Part shown: in pieces, positions 8,429 through 18,754 of the stretch
Layout of the letters: every line of letters starts with the position of its first letter
Numbering within the stretch: position 1 is the first letter of the stretch
Assembly (NCBI RefSeq): GCF_000332975.1
Contig: NZ_BANR01000007.1
Coordinates: 62,001-126,000 of the forward strand
Reading direction: 5' to 3'
DNA length: 64,000 bases
Origin: Gordonia aichiensis NBRC 108223
Lineage (GTDB): Bacteria > Actinomycetota > Actinomycetes > Mycobacteriales > Mycobacteriaceae
Made by a program: the position numbers and the translations under genes
Notes under the pieces: generated by a model
The model's database searches: none
Told to the model about the DNA's origin: nothing
Seen by the model: only the letters and a program-made list of their open reading frames with translations

Positions 8429-8872
8429 GTGAGTACACCGAATGACGACGGGTTGTCGGGAGCTCTGGCGCTGGCGATCGTGCGCCTGGCCCGTCGACTA
8501 CGCCTGCGTCGTCAGAATCAGCTTGTTTCACTGACCCAGTTGTCAGCGCTGTCGACCCTGCACATCGAGGGCGCCATGACGCCGGGCGCCCTCGCTGCGG
8601 CCGAACGTGTGAAGCCGCCGTCGATGACCCGCGTGCTGGCCTCGCTCTCGGATCTCGGCATGATCGAGCGGGCGCCGCATCCGACGGACGGGCGGCAGGC
8701 GATCGTCACGCTCGCACCGTCCGGTGAAGAGGTGATCGTCGTGGAGCATGCAGCCCGGCGGGCCTGGCTGTCCGACCAGATCGACGCGCTGACCGAGGAG
8801 GAGCGTGCCACGTTGCGCCAGGCCATCCCCGTGCTGGCCAAGCTGATCAGCGAAACCGACGAGTCGAAGTAA
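8429..8872 (+). CDS. MarR family transcriptional regulator
   Basis: A 147-residue winged-helix regulator with the MarR layout: dimer helix (GLSGALALAIVRLARRLRL), HTH (TPGALAAAERVKPPSMTRVL), recognition-helix end and wing (LSDLGMIERAPHPTDGRQA then IVTLAPSG), and a C-terminal dimer helix. The GTG at 8429 gives the usual family length; an ATG 72 bp upstream gives an unconserved Arg-rich lead. It corresponds by position to mycobacterial Rv0880. The inverted repeats upstream may be its own operator. The ligand is unknown. Confidence 0.85.
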   Translation: MSTPNDDGLSGALALAIVRLARRLRLRRQNQLVSLTQLSALSTLHIEGAMTPGALAAAERVKPPSMTRVLASLSDLGMIERAPHPTDGRQAIVTLAPSGEEVIVVEHAARRAWLSDQIDALTEEERATLRQAIPVLAKLISETDESK

Positions 8873-8899
8873 TCGACCGCTCCGGGGCCGACGTCTGGG

Positions 8900-10141
8900 T
8901 CAGAAGAATGTCCCGGAGAAGGGGGCTCGCTCGACGGCGAAAGATGCCGTCAGCGCGCGCAACGTCTCCTCCGAGTCGGTCCACAGGCGATCGGCCCGAG
9001 CGAAGAGCGCCGGCGTCACACCCCCGAGATACAGGCTTGAGAGCACCGAAATGTCCATTCGCACAGTGGGTTTCGACGTCGAGGGCGCAATGATGGCACC
9101 GCCGTTGCGGATCGAGACATCGTAGACACCCCCGCGCCGGCGGTAGCCGTCGGTGACCTCGAGAACGATGTCGAGGTCGGCCGAGTACTGGCGGGTGGCC
9201 AGCGCGGCGGGGACGTCGAGAATCGACACCCACATCTTGTCGGCGCGCCCGGTGACCGGTGCAGCGCGCAGATCGGTGAGTTTGGCACGCAGCGGATCGT
9301 CGACAGGAATCGACGCGGTCAACGAGGGGATCAGGTCGAGTCCGAGCAGCACCCGCCACAGTTCGGTGTGTGCGGTGTCGGTGATCGCGAACAACTCCTC
9401 CACTTCGCCGCGTACCTGGCCCGCTGAACTCTTGTGGATGCGGTAGCTCGCGTAGCCGTCGGGGTGCAACAGGTAGTGCAGTCCGCTGGCGGCCGGAGGG
9501 CGCTCGGACGGGCGGTCGGCGAGGATCGGAGCCCACCACTGGCGTGTCCGTGTGAGGGCACCGGGACGGGTGCGCGTCCACCGCGCGTGAATGTCGGGGA
9601 TCGTTGCCGCGACCTGCTCTGGGGTGGCGAAGTAGACCTCGGGGTGGTCGGGTGCCTCGGCGCGCAGCGTCGGCCGCCCGGGTGTGACCTCGACGCTCTC
9701 GGCGAAGCACGCGGGTCCGAAACCGAACCGTTCGTAGATGGTGCCCTCCGACGCGGTGAGGATCGCGAACGCGAAACCCTCACTCTCCCACTGGGTGAAC
9801 AGTTCGGTGATCATCCGACGCAGGATGCCGCGGCGCCGATGCGTCGAGGCGACCGACACCCACGACAGACCCGCAGCGGGTACCTGCTCGCCTCCCGGGA
9901 CGGTCATCTGCATCCGATAGAACATCGACACCCCGACGAGGGGATGCGAGTCATGCCACGAATCGCGCACCAGTACGACATCCGAATCGGAGACCTTGCC
10001 ACGGAGATCTGCGCGCTCGTCGTCGGAAATCGGGTTCCGCATGGCAAACGCGCGAGCATCGGTGGTGATGATCTCGTCCCAGTCGGCGTCGGTGGCCCGT
10101 GTCAGTTCGAGCGAGTTGCTGCGAGTGTCCGGTGATGTCAC
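8900..10141 (-). CDS. eis: Eis-type GNAT N-acetyltransferase
   Basis: A 413-residue protein of the Eis family. The first GNAT domain carries the acetyl-CoA loop HRRRGILRRMI (residues 101-111) and SEGTIYERFGFG with the conserved Tyr136; a second GNAT-like region and a sterol-carrier-like C-terminal domain follow. The chain ends in Phe413, whose carboxylate acts as catalytic base in characterised Eis proteins. These hexamers acetylate several amines of aminoglycosides and other amine substrates. The start is GTG, 76 bp from the divergent trmH. Its insertion between marR and trmH breaks the mycobacterial order, where eis lies elsewhere. Confidence 0.85.
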   Translation of the reverse strand: MTSPDTRSNSLELTRATDADWDEIITTDARAFAMRNPISDDERADLRGKVSDSDVVLVRDSWHDSHPLVGVSMFYRMQMTVPGGEQVPAAGLSWVSVASTHRRRGILRRMITELFTQWESEGFAFAILTASEGTIYERFGFGPACFAESVEVTPGRPTLRAEAPDHPEVYFATPEQVAATIPDIHARWTRTRPGALTRTRQWWAPILADRPSERPPAASGLHYLLHPDGYASYRIHKSSAGQVRGEVEELFAITDTAHTELWRVLLGLDLIPSLTASIPVDDPLRAKLTDLRAAPVTGRADKMWVSILDVPAALATRQYSADLDIVLEVTDGYRRRGGVYDVSIRNGGAIIAPSTSKPTVRMDISVLSSLYLGGVTPALFARADRLWTDSEETLRALTASFAVERAPFSGTFF

Positions 10142-10217
10142 CCCATAACCGTGTCACATCGCTACGCAGACGGAACAACTCGGACGGACGTTTTGTCGCT
10201 ACGGCAGACTGAACGGC

Positions 10218-11090
10218 GTGTCCGATACCGTGTCAGCCGAGCCCCTGTCCGTCGACGTCATCGACATCGACGATCCCGACGACCCACGCGTCGACGACTT
10301 CCGCGACCTGAACTCTGTCGACCGCCGCCCCGACCTTCCCGTCCTGCCGGGCGGGCGCCCGGGTAAGGGACTCGTGATCGCAGAGGGTGTGCTCGTGGCG
10401 CAACGCATGATCGCTTCCCGGTTTGCTCCGCACGCCTTCCTCGGCGTCGACAAACGCCTTGCCGAACTCTCCGACGACCTGCGTGCCCCGCAGTTGGCCG
10501 GCGTGCCGTTCTATCGCGCCTCGGCGGAGGTGATGGCCGAGGTGGTGGGGTTCCACCTGAACAGGGGAGTGCTTGGCGTCGCGCGCAGGCCCGCGGCACG
10601 TGAGGTCGACGACGTGCTCGCGACCGCCACGACCATAGCCGTACTCGAGGGTGTCAACGACCACGAGAACATCGGCAGCATCTTCCGCAACGCGGCAGGA
10701 CTCGGCGTCGACGCCGTGCTTTTCGGGGCCGGGTGCGCCGACCCGCTCTATCGACGTTGCGTCCGGGTGTCGATGGGTCATGCACTCCTCGTCCCGCACG
10801 CGCGGTTCGACGATTGGCGCGGTGCGCTCGATCTCCTCGCCGAGCACGGCTTCACCACGGTCGCACTCACTCCGCGCGAATCCGCGGTGCCACTCGCCGA
10901 TGCGGTCTCGGCCGAGAAGGTTGCGGTCCTGGTCGGCGCGGAGGGCCCGGGACTCAGCGAGGCCGCCATCCGGGGTTCGCATGTGGCGGCGCGTATCCCG
11001 ATGAGCCGGGGTACCGATTCACTCAACGTCGCCACAGCTGCCGCGATCGCCTTCTACGAGCGTGTCCGATCGGGCACGATGGACCGGTGA
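10218..11090 (+). CDS. TrmH/SpoU family RNA 2'-O-methyltransferase
   Basis: A 290-residue SPOUT enzyme. All three knot motifs are present: NHENIGSIFRNAAGLGVDAV, AVLVGAEGPGLSEAAI and IPMSRGTDSLNVATAAAIAF. An N-terminal part (GKGLVIAEGVLVAQRMIASR) resembles the substrate-binding domain of the family. It transfers methyl from S-adenosylmethionine to a ribose 2'-OH in rRNA or tRNA; the target nucleotide is unknown. The GTG start at 10218 faces eis. It overlaps the next gene by four bases (GTGA), so the two are translationally coupled. Confidence 0.88.
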   Translation: MSDTVSAEPLSVDVIDIDDPDDPRVDDFRDLNSVDRRPDLPVLPGGRPGKGLVIAEGVLVAQRMIASRFAPHAFLGVDKRLAELSDDLRAPQLAGVPFYRASAEVMAEVVGFHLNRGVLGVARRPAAREVDDVLATATTIAVLEGVNDHENIGSIFRNAAGLGVDAVLFGAGCADPLYRRCVRVSMGHALLVPHARFDDWRGALDLLAEHGFTTVALTPRESAVPLADAVSAEKVAVLVGAEGPGLSEAAIRGSHVAARIPMSRGTDSLNVATAAAIAFYERVRSGTMDR

Positions 11091-11431
11091 GAGTCGTCGA
11101 AACTGCCCGTCCGCATGTATCGGGTCCCACGGTCGGTTACGGCACCGGTGAGCCCACGCCGTGGGTGACCGGGCTGTTCGTCGCAACCACGTGCGCGCTC
11201 TACTGCTCCCTGCTGCTGGTCGGCCTCTCCACGCTGGTTGCCGACATCCTGCCGTGGTCGGCCGCGCGCTGGATCGGGGTCGTGGTCACGATGCTCGTCG
11301 CCTGTGGTCTCGGCTGGACGCTCTGGGCGGTGCGTGACCGGCCCGTCTGGCGGTGGATCGTGTGGGGTTCACTGATCGGGTTCCTCGCCGGGGTCGGGTC
11401 GTCGGTCGCGTTGGCCGCGTTGAACCGCTAG
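11087..11431 (+). CDS. DUF2537 membrane protein
   Basis: A 114-residue protein with three hydrophobic segments (LFVATTCALYCSLLLVGLST, WIGVVVTMLVACGLGWTLWA and IVWGSLIGFLAGVGSSVALA). It starts at a GTG within GTGA, overlapping the methyltransferase stop. Position and topology match Rv0882 (DUF2537), which follows the methyltransferase in mycobacteria. Function unknown; coupling with an RNA methyltransferase is conserved but unexplained. Confidence 0.78.
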   Translation: MRVVETARPHVSGPTVGYGTGEPTPWVTGLFVATTCALYCSLLLVGLSTLVADILPWSAARWIGVVVTMLVACGLGWTLWAVRDRPVWRWIVWGSLIGFLAGVGSSVALAALNR

Positions 11432-11483
11432 CGCCTGAACTCTCGCGCGGTGAACACTCAGCGCGTGACCTCGGACCGGAGGG

Positions 11484-12608
11484 TCATCTACCGGTGCCGA
11501 AGCCGAAATAGCGTGCGACGCGGTGTGCCCACCCGTTCGGCTCCTCGACGTACTCGCCGTCGGGGGTTACCTGTGGCTCGACGTCCCCCGGCTCCTCGGC
11601 CCGCTCGGCCGACACCGGCGGAACCGGTGCCGTCACCGCTTCCCTGACATCGACCGCGGCCGCGTCGGTCTCCGCATCCCCGGCGGGCATTCGCGACTCG
11701 GTGATCAGGGAATCAGCCTGCTCGCGAATCGTCGGCTCGGCGGATGGTTCGGGGATCGGCTCGGCGATCGGGATGCCGACGGCGGGAGTGTCCGGGGCAA
11801 CGGGAGCAGGCGGGGTAACGGGAGCAGGTGCCCGATCGGCAGCGAGCGCCTGCTCGCGCGCACTCGCCGCCGCTGCGGTGGCGGCAGCCGTGGCAGCAGC
11901 AGCGGCAGCGCTGGCCTCGCGATAGCGTGCGGCGTCGGCCTCGGTCGGCTCGTAGTCGGCGGGCCTGATGGCGAAGCCGGTGATCGGGATGGTCAGCGGT
12001 TCCAGATCGCTCGGTGCCAGCGGTCGGGTGAACCGGAATCCCAACCAGTCCCGGTTGCTCTGCTCGGCGAGCTGTTGCGGATGGAACGGCAAGGCCAGCG
12101 GGTCAGGGGCAACGCCTGCCGCATACCGCAACGGGTGCTCGCCCGCCCAGAACGGCTTCTCGAACGGGTACGGCAGCCCCTCGTCCTCGATGATGCTGAC
12201 GGGATCCGCCGCGAAGGACCGGCGCAGCGCTCCGCCCTCCCAGCGCGCGAAAACGCCTGTCGCCGAGTCGGGTTCGGTGTACAGCAGCACCGCTGCGGCG
12301 CGCTCGGGTATCGACGCCGCGGTGCGGATCGTCTCGACGGTCCGGGTCAGCGTCGACGGCTTCGACGTCGCGAACAGCGAGCACGACACCACCGTCAGCG
12401 GGCCGTAGGAGCCCGCGAAGACCTGTGAGTCGTCGGAGTCCATCGCCGTGGCGAGGTTGGTGTCGACGGACGGGACGAGGACGCTGTCGCCGTAGATCGC
12501 CGAGGCGATCTTCTTGGCGGCGTCGACGTCGTTGGTGACACCGGATCGGAGGACGTCCATCGGGGTGTCGGTGTCGATGAACCACAGTGTGACTGCGCGT
12601 GCGGACAT
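11484..12608 (-). CDS. DUF6928-like protein with Ala/Pro-rich tail
   Basis: A 374-residue protein. The first ~220 residues form a compact domain (MSARAVTLWFIDTDTPMDVL; SAIYGDSVLVPSVDTNLATA; ADPVSIIEDEGLPYPFEKPF) that I think belongs to DUF6928. The rest is low-complexity: an Ala-rich stretch near residues 230-255 followed by Pro/Glu repeats, ending in GWAHRVARYFGFGTGR. There is no signal peptide or membrane helix. It starts 12 bp after sepH and is probably its co-transcribed partner, which makes a division-related role conceivable, but that is guesswork. Confidence 0.65.
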   Translation of the reverse strand: MSARAVTLWFIDTDTPMDVLRSGVTNDVDAAKKIASAIYGDSVLVPSVDTNLATAMDSDDSQVFAGSYGPLTVVSCSLFATSKPSTLTRTVETIRTAASIPERAAAVLLYTEPDSATGVFARWEGGALRRSFAADPVSIIEDEGLPYPFEKPFWAGEHPLRYAAGVAPDPLALPFHPQQLAEQSNRDWLGFRFTRPLAPSDLEPLTIPITGFAIRPADYEPTEADAARYREASAAAAAATAAATAAAASAREQALAADRAPAPVTPPAPVAPDTPAVGIPIAEPIPEPSAEPTIREQADSLITESRMPAGDAETDAAAVDVREAVTAPVPPVSAERAEEPGDVEPQVTPDGEYVEEPNGWAHRVARYFGFGTGR

Positions 12609-12620
12609 GGAGGCCGGTGC

Positions 12621-13574
12621 TCAGCTGTTCCCGTTGCTGCGCACGCCGAGCAGCACGTCTTCCCAGGCGGGCACCGTGGGCTTCTTCGACTTGCGCCGAC
12701 GATGCTCGGTCGTCTTGTCGACTGTCGAGGAGTCGTCCGCGCGCGCGGGGGCCTCCTGGTCGCCGCGGTCACCCGATGCCGGCGGGGCCTCGTCGACGAC
12801 GGTCGCCTCGGTCGCCCTGTCGTCGTCGAGCCCGAAGTCGAGCGTGTAGGTGTCGTGCTCCACCTTCACCTCGACGTGACGCGAGCGCTGAGCGCCGATC
12901 AACGCGTCGGCATCGAAGGTGACTTCTTCGTGATCGTCGTCGGCACGCGTCATCGCAGGTGTGCTGACCGGGATGAGCCGACGCCGCGGTTCGATCGTCT
13001 CCGGATGGATGAGCTCCTCGGCGAGATCGTCGAGCGGGTCGGCGGTTCCGCCGTGTGAGCCGGGGGAGAAGCGCCAGTGCGCATGGTGTTCGGTGTGGCC
13101 GACCTGCCAGTTCACCTGCACCACCCACTGCCCGTCGTCGCCCTTCCAGGCGTCCCAGGTGGCGTCGTTGGGGTTCTGCCCGTAGGCGGCGAGTCCTTCG
13201 GTGACGGTATCGCCGAGGGTCTCGGTCGACGGTCCGTCGTGGCGTATCGGATGTGCGAGCGCCCCGAGCTCGGTCGCCCGCTGCCGTTCCAGCAGGACGG
13301 GGTGGGCAAAGCGTTCGATCTTGTCGGTCGGCACTCCGGCGACCGCCGCGACCTCCTCGATGCTCGCTCCCGCACGGATGCGGGACTGGATTTCGCGGGG
13401 GCGCAGCGACGATTCCATTTCGATCTCGATCTGTCCGAGGCGGGAGAGGTCACCGCGTGCGGCAGCGCGGAGCCGCTCGTCGGCGTCGAGCTTGAATCGC
13501 TCACCGGATTCGGTGTCCTGGCAGATGACATGCGCGCCGTCGACATCTACGCCGACGACCCGAAGTTCACGCAT
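12621..13574 (-). CDS. sepH: Septation protein SepH
   Basis: A 317-residue protein with the DUF3071/SepH layout: N-terminal MRELRVVGVDVDGAHVICQD, a helix-turn-helix-like segment (LRPREIQSRIRAGASIEEVA) and PVLLERQRATELGALAHPI, then a variable acidic linker and a basic conserved tail (RRRKSKKPTVPAWEDVLLGV). SepH binds FtsZ and promotes Z-ring assembly in actinobacteria. Two ATGs abut; the second (13574) is chosen because mycobacterial homologues start at MREL. GGAGGAG lies just upstream. It is followed 12 bp later by the DUF6928-like gene. Confidence 0.88.
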   Translation of the reverse strand: MRELRVVGVDVDGAHVICQDTESGERFKLDADERLRAAARGDLSRLGQIEIEMESSLRPREIQSRIRAGASIEEVAAVAGVPTDKIERFAHPVLLERQRATELGALAHPIRHDGPSTETLGDTVTEGLAAYGQNPNDATWDAWKGDDGQWVVQVNWQVGHTEHHAHWRFSPGSHGGTADPLDDLAEELIHPETIEPRRRLIPVSTPAMTRADDDHEEVTFDADALIGAQRSRHVEVKVEHDTYTLDFGLDDDRATEATVVDEAPPASGDRGDQEAPARADDSSTVDKTTEHRRRKSKKPTVPAWEDVLLGVRSNGNS

Positions 13575-13702
13575 CATCTGCTCCTCCTCTGGTGGCCATG
13601 AGTGCGGGCATCGTCGTCAGGTTAGACCACCGAGACACCTGGGACAGCCGGGACACGCGGCAAATCCGCAGGTCGTACCCAAACGTACGGCCCTGCAAGC
13701 GC

Positions 13703-13770
13703 CAGACGCGGCCCGAACCTGCAGACGCGGCCGGTGTACCAACCGCGTCTGCCGACTCAAGCCGCGTCTG
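13703..13770. terminator. Nested double inverted repeat between serC and sepH
   Basis: Two direct copies of CAGACGCGG (13703-13711, 13722-13730) are mirrored by two copies of CCGCGTCTG (13743-13751, 13762-13770). Both gaps are 10 bases, so the four arms pair as two collinear stems around a 12-base loop. It lies just 3' of serC and 126 bp or more upstream of sepH. It may terminate serC transcription (no T-run, as is common in actinobacteria) or act as a protein-binding site. Confidence 0.5.
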
Positions 13771-13782
13771 TCGCGGAGAACG

Positions 13783-16166
<2,384 letters not shown>

Positions 16167-16313
16167 CTTGAGCCTCTCTCTCCACACCACATCGTTCGAC
16201 GCCGAGCGCAGGCGTCACCACCTGCACTCTAGGACACCCACGTGCGCTGGGTACCCGCGTGTCCGGTGGCACGCGGCGGAAGATGCGATCGCCTCCGGAG
16301 TAGCGTCTGCAGG

Positions 16314-17039
16314 GTGGACAATGATCCCATCGACCTGCCCGGAATGCGCGTCGGTTACGGCGGCGGCATTCCACCTAACGTCGGCGACGGCGACCGCGCG
16401 GCAGGCGCCGACGGTGTGCGCGACAACCTTGATCCGAGCTGGCTCGACGGTGACCCGCCCTGGCTGGAGTTGTTCATGGTGTGGCTGCGGGAGGCCGTCG
16501 CGGCGCGCATCCCTGAACCCAACGCGATGGTCGTGGGCACGGTGGATGTCAACGGACTCCCGGCCACACGGACAGTGCTGTGCAAGGGAGTCGACGCCGA
16601 GGGCGTCGTGTTCTTCACCGGATACGAGTCAGATAAGGGCCATGATCTCGCCGCCAACCCCTTCGCCGCCGTGACATTTCCGTGGATCGCGCTGGAGCGG
16701 CAGGTGCATTTCCGGGGGCCCGTGACCAAGGTGAGTGACGTCGAGACGCAGGCTTACTGGGACAACAGACCGCGAGGATCGCAACTGTCCGCTTATGCGT
16801 CGGCGCAGTCACGTGAGATCGACAGCCGCGCCGACCTGGAAGCGAAGGCTGCGGAAGTGGCCGAACAGTTCGGGGGTCTCGACGATGGCGATCCGGTCCC
16901 GGTGCCCGAGAATTGGGGTGGATACCGCATCGAGCCGGTCTTCGTGGAGTTCTGGCAGGGCCGCGCGAATCGTCTGCACAATCGCGTGCGCGTGACGATG
17001 ATCGACGGCTGTTGGCGGGTGGTTCGGCTGCAGCCGTAG
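16314..17039 (+). CDS. pdxH: Pyridoxamine 5'-phosphate oxidase
   Basis: A 241-residue FMN enzyme that oxidises pyridoxamine or pyridoxine phosphate to PLP. Hallmarks: NAMVVGTVDVNGLPATRTVL, FFTGYESDKGHDLAANP, YWDNRPRGSQLSAYASAQS and the C-terminal signature EFWQGRANRLHNRVR. The GTG at 16314 gives MDNDPIDLPGMRVGYGGG; an ATG 72 bp upstream encodes an unconserved Arg-rich lead. PLP made here is the cofactor of SerC encoded just across citA. A strong terminator hairpin lies downstream. Confidence 0.92.
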   Translation: MDNDPIDLPGMRVGYGGGIPPNVGDGDRAAGADGVRDNLDPSWLDGDPPWLELFMVWLREAVAARIPEPNAMVVGTVDVNGLPATRTVLCKGVDAEGVVFFTGYESDKGHDLAANPFAAVTFPWIALERQVHFRGPVTKVSDVETQAYWDNRPRGSQLSAYASAQSREIDSRADLEAKAAEVAEQFGGLDDGDPVPVPENWGGYRIEPVFVEFWQGRANRLHNRVRVTMIDGCWRVVRLQP

Positions 17040-17169
17040 CGGTTGGGCCGGGGGGCTGGTCTGGGTTGCGATTTGTTGTATATATCGATGCGGATCGCAA
17101 CCTGAAGTCTGGGCTGCGGTGCGATTGTTGAGGCTGTGGCGGGTGCGTTATCGCGAGAACTGCTGCCTG

Positions 17170-17216
17170 CACACTCCTTCGCCCGCACCGGGTTCCGGTG
17201 CGGGCGAAGGAGTGTG
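17170..17216. terminator. Perfect 22-bp hairpin, bidirectional terminator
   Basis: Arms 17170-17191 and 17195-17216 are perfectly complementary over 22 bp (CACACTCCTTCGCCCGCACC... and its reverse complement) with a 3-base loop. It sits between the convergent pdxH and secreted-protein genes, 6 bp past the latter's stop. There is no strong U-tract, but stem length makes termination in both directions likely. Confidence 0.75.
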
Positions 17217-17222
17217 GGTTAA

Positions 17223-17633
17223 TCAGCGCGGCTGATTTGCGTGGCGCGTTGTCTTCTTGAGGTAGACGGTGCCGGTCGGGATGCCGCCATACGCGAATTG
17301 GCGTCCGACGTAACCGTTACGAGTCTTACGAAACTCTGTGCGGGTGAACCACTGTGACGCCGGATTGGTGTCGCCATACGAAATTATGCCGCCATTCTTG
17401 GTGGAGGCTATTCCGTAGGTGTACGTGTTTTCCGGCCCCACGCCGTAGTAGTCGGCAAACAGCTTGTTACCCACCACTTTTACATTGGATTCGGGGGAGG
17501 GAACTGCGCCGTAGACAATTGTCTGCATGACGTAGTGACCCGGCTCGATCTTGGCTTCGGCGTGACCGGCGCCGAGTCCGAGGCCCACGAGCGAGGCTCC
17601 ACCGACGAGGACGCCTGCGATGATCTTCTTCAC
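17223..17633 (-). CDS. Small secreted protein of unknown function
   Basis: A 136-residue protein with a clear signal peptide (MKKIIAGVLVGGASLVGLGL, cut likely after AGHAEA). The mature part is Tyr/Gly-rich and beta-like (KIEPGHYVMQTIVYGAVPSP; FADYYGVGPENTYTYGIAST; RTRNGYVGRQ is close to RKTRNGYVGRQFAYGG) with no cysteines and a basic tail. Codon use is less GC-biased than its neighbours. I do not recognise the family; an exported surface or cell-wall protein is all that can be said. Confidence 0.7.
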   Translation of the reverse strand: MKKIIAGVLVGGASLVGLGLGAGHAEAKIEPGHYVMQTIVYGAVPSPESNVKVVGNKLFADYYGVGPENTYTYGIASTKNGGIISYGDTNPASQWFTRTEFRKTRNGYVGRQFAYGGIPTGTVYLKKTTRHANQPR

Positions 17634-17779
17634 AGAAAGCGGAGCCTAGCCGATGGTATGACGAGAGTGAAGCCGCGTCGGCAAATCCAACCGTGTCCGC
17701 ATGAGTAAGTTCTTCGCGTGCGTTAAGCTTCCCGTCAGCATGACGGGGATGTCAGAATTCGGCGATCCCACGCACTCTG

Positions 17780-18688
17780 ATGGGCGTGGCTGAGGGGATC
17801 ACGGCACTCCGACAAATCAGGCGCGCGTGGTGGAGAGGAGGCCGATTGAGCGAGAGTGATGTCGAGCAGTGGTTCGCCGACCTCCCGCCCTGGCCTTCTC
17901 CGGGCACCACGCCCATGCATGATCTGGCCCGAGAGTCCTCCCGTGCGCTGGTGGGATCACACGCCGCTGGTCGAGCCGAGTGGCCTGCCGAAGTTGCGCC
18001 GGACGCGCAGACGACCCGGCTTACTGCGGCAACTCCGCAGCCGTCGGCAGCATCCCCGTCGGCCTCTGATGATCTCGACTCGTTTCTCGACTCCCAGGCC
18101 GAGGTGTGGCGCGAGAAGACCCGTCAGAAGCGGAAGGACTCAGATGGTTCGGCCGCTTGGCACACCAGGCGGGGAACACTCGTTGCGGCGGCGGCAGCAA
18201 TTGCCGCGGTTGCCGTCGTTGCCACGGTCCTCGCTGTCACACTTTCCGGGTCGGACCAGTCCGAGTCGGCCGGCGCGCAGCCGTCCTCGGTGGCGCCCAC
18301 ACAGACCGGTTCGGCCTCGGCGAAATGTCCCTCTTCGGTGAGTGGCTCGGTCACGACGGGTGCGGATGCGGGCGGCCAGACGTCGGGCCCGGGTGTGATC
18401 AAGGCGTTCAACTACGCGTATTACGTCGAGAGGTCTGCGGCGAAGGCGAAAGCGGTCACGACACCGAATGCGGTCGCCACCGAGGACGTGATGCAGAAGT
18501 TCATCAACCAGCGCGGGGTGGGAACCACTCACTGCCTCTCGATCGCCGACCGTGGAAACAACACCTACGGTGTGACACTCACGGAATCGCCACCCAACGG
18601 CGGGGCACCGATCGTGTACCAACAGACCATCAGTACTGTGCAGGCCGGTGGAAAGTACTGGATCTCCTCGATCAAATCCGAGAACTGA
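17780..18688 (+). CDS. Single-pass membrane protein with extracellular domain, unknown function
   Basis: A 302-residue protein. Residues 1-125 are cytoplasmic (ESDVEQWFADLPPWPSPG; DDLDSFLDSQAEVWREKTRQ), followed by a transmembrane helix (LVAAAAAIAAVAVVATVLAV, about 132-153), a Ser/Pro linker, and an exported ~110-residue domain with two cysteines (KCPSSVSGS and TTHCLSIAD) likely forming a disulfide, containing GVIKAFNYAYYVERSAAKAK. The domain resembles small NTF2-like exported domains (DUF8176 is possible). It starts a cluster with the next two genes (gaps 66 and 5 bp). Function unknown. Confidence 0.7.
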   Translation: MGVAEGITALRQIRRAWWRGGRLSESDVEQWFADLPPWPSPGTTPMHDLARESSRALVGSHAAGRAEWPAEVAPDAQTTRLTAATPQPSAASPSASDDLDSFLDSQAEVWREKTRQKRKDSDGSAAWHTRRGTLVAAAAAIAAVAVVATVLAVTLSGSDQSESAGAQPSSVAPTQTGSASAKCPSSVSGSVTTGADAGGQTSGPGVIKAFNYAYYVERSAAKAKAVTTPNAVATEDVMQKFINQRGVGTTHCLSIADRGNNTYGVTLTESPPNGGAPIVYQQTISTVQAGGKYWISSIKSEN

Positions 18689-18754
18689 TCGTCAACACCA
18701 CCAGGGGCTTCCGGTCTTGGGGTCGGTAAGCAGAACGAAAGGGACAACGCGACG

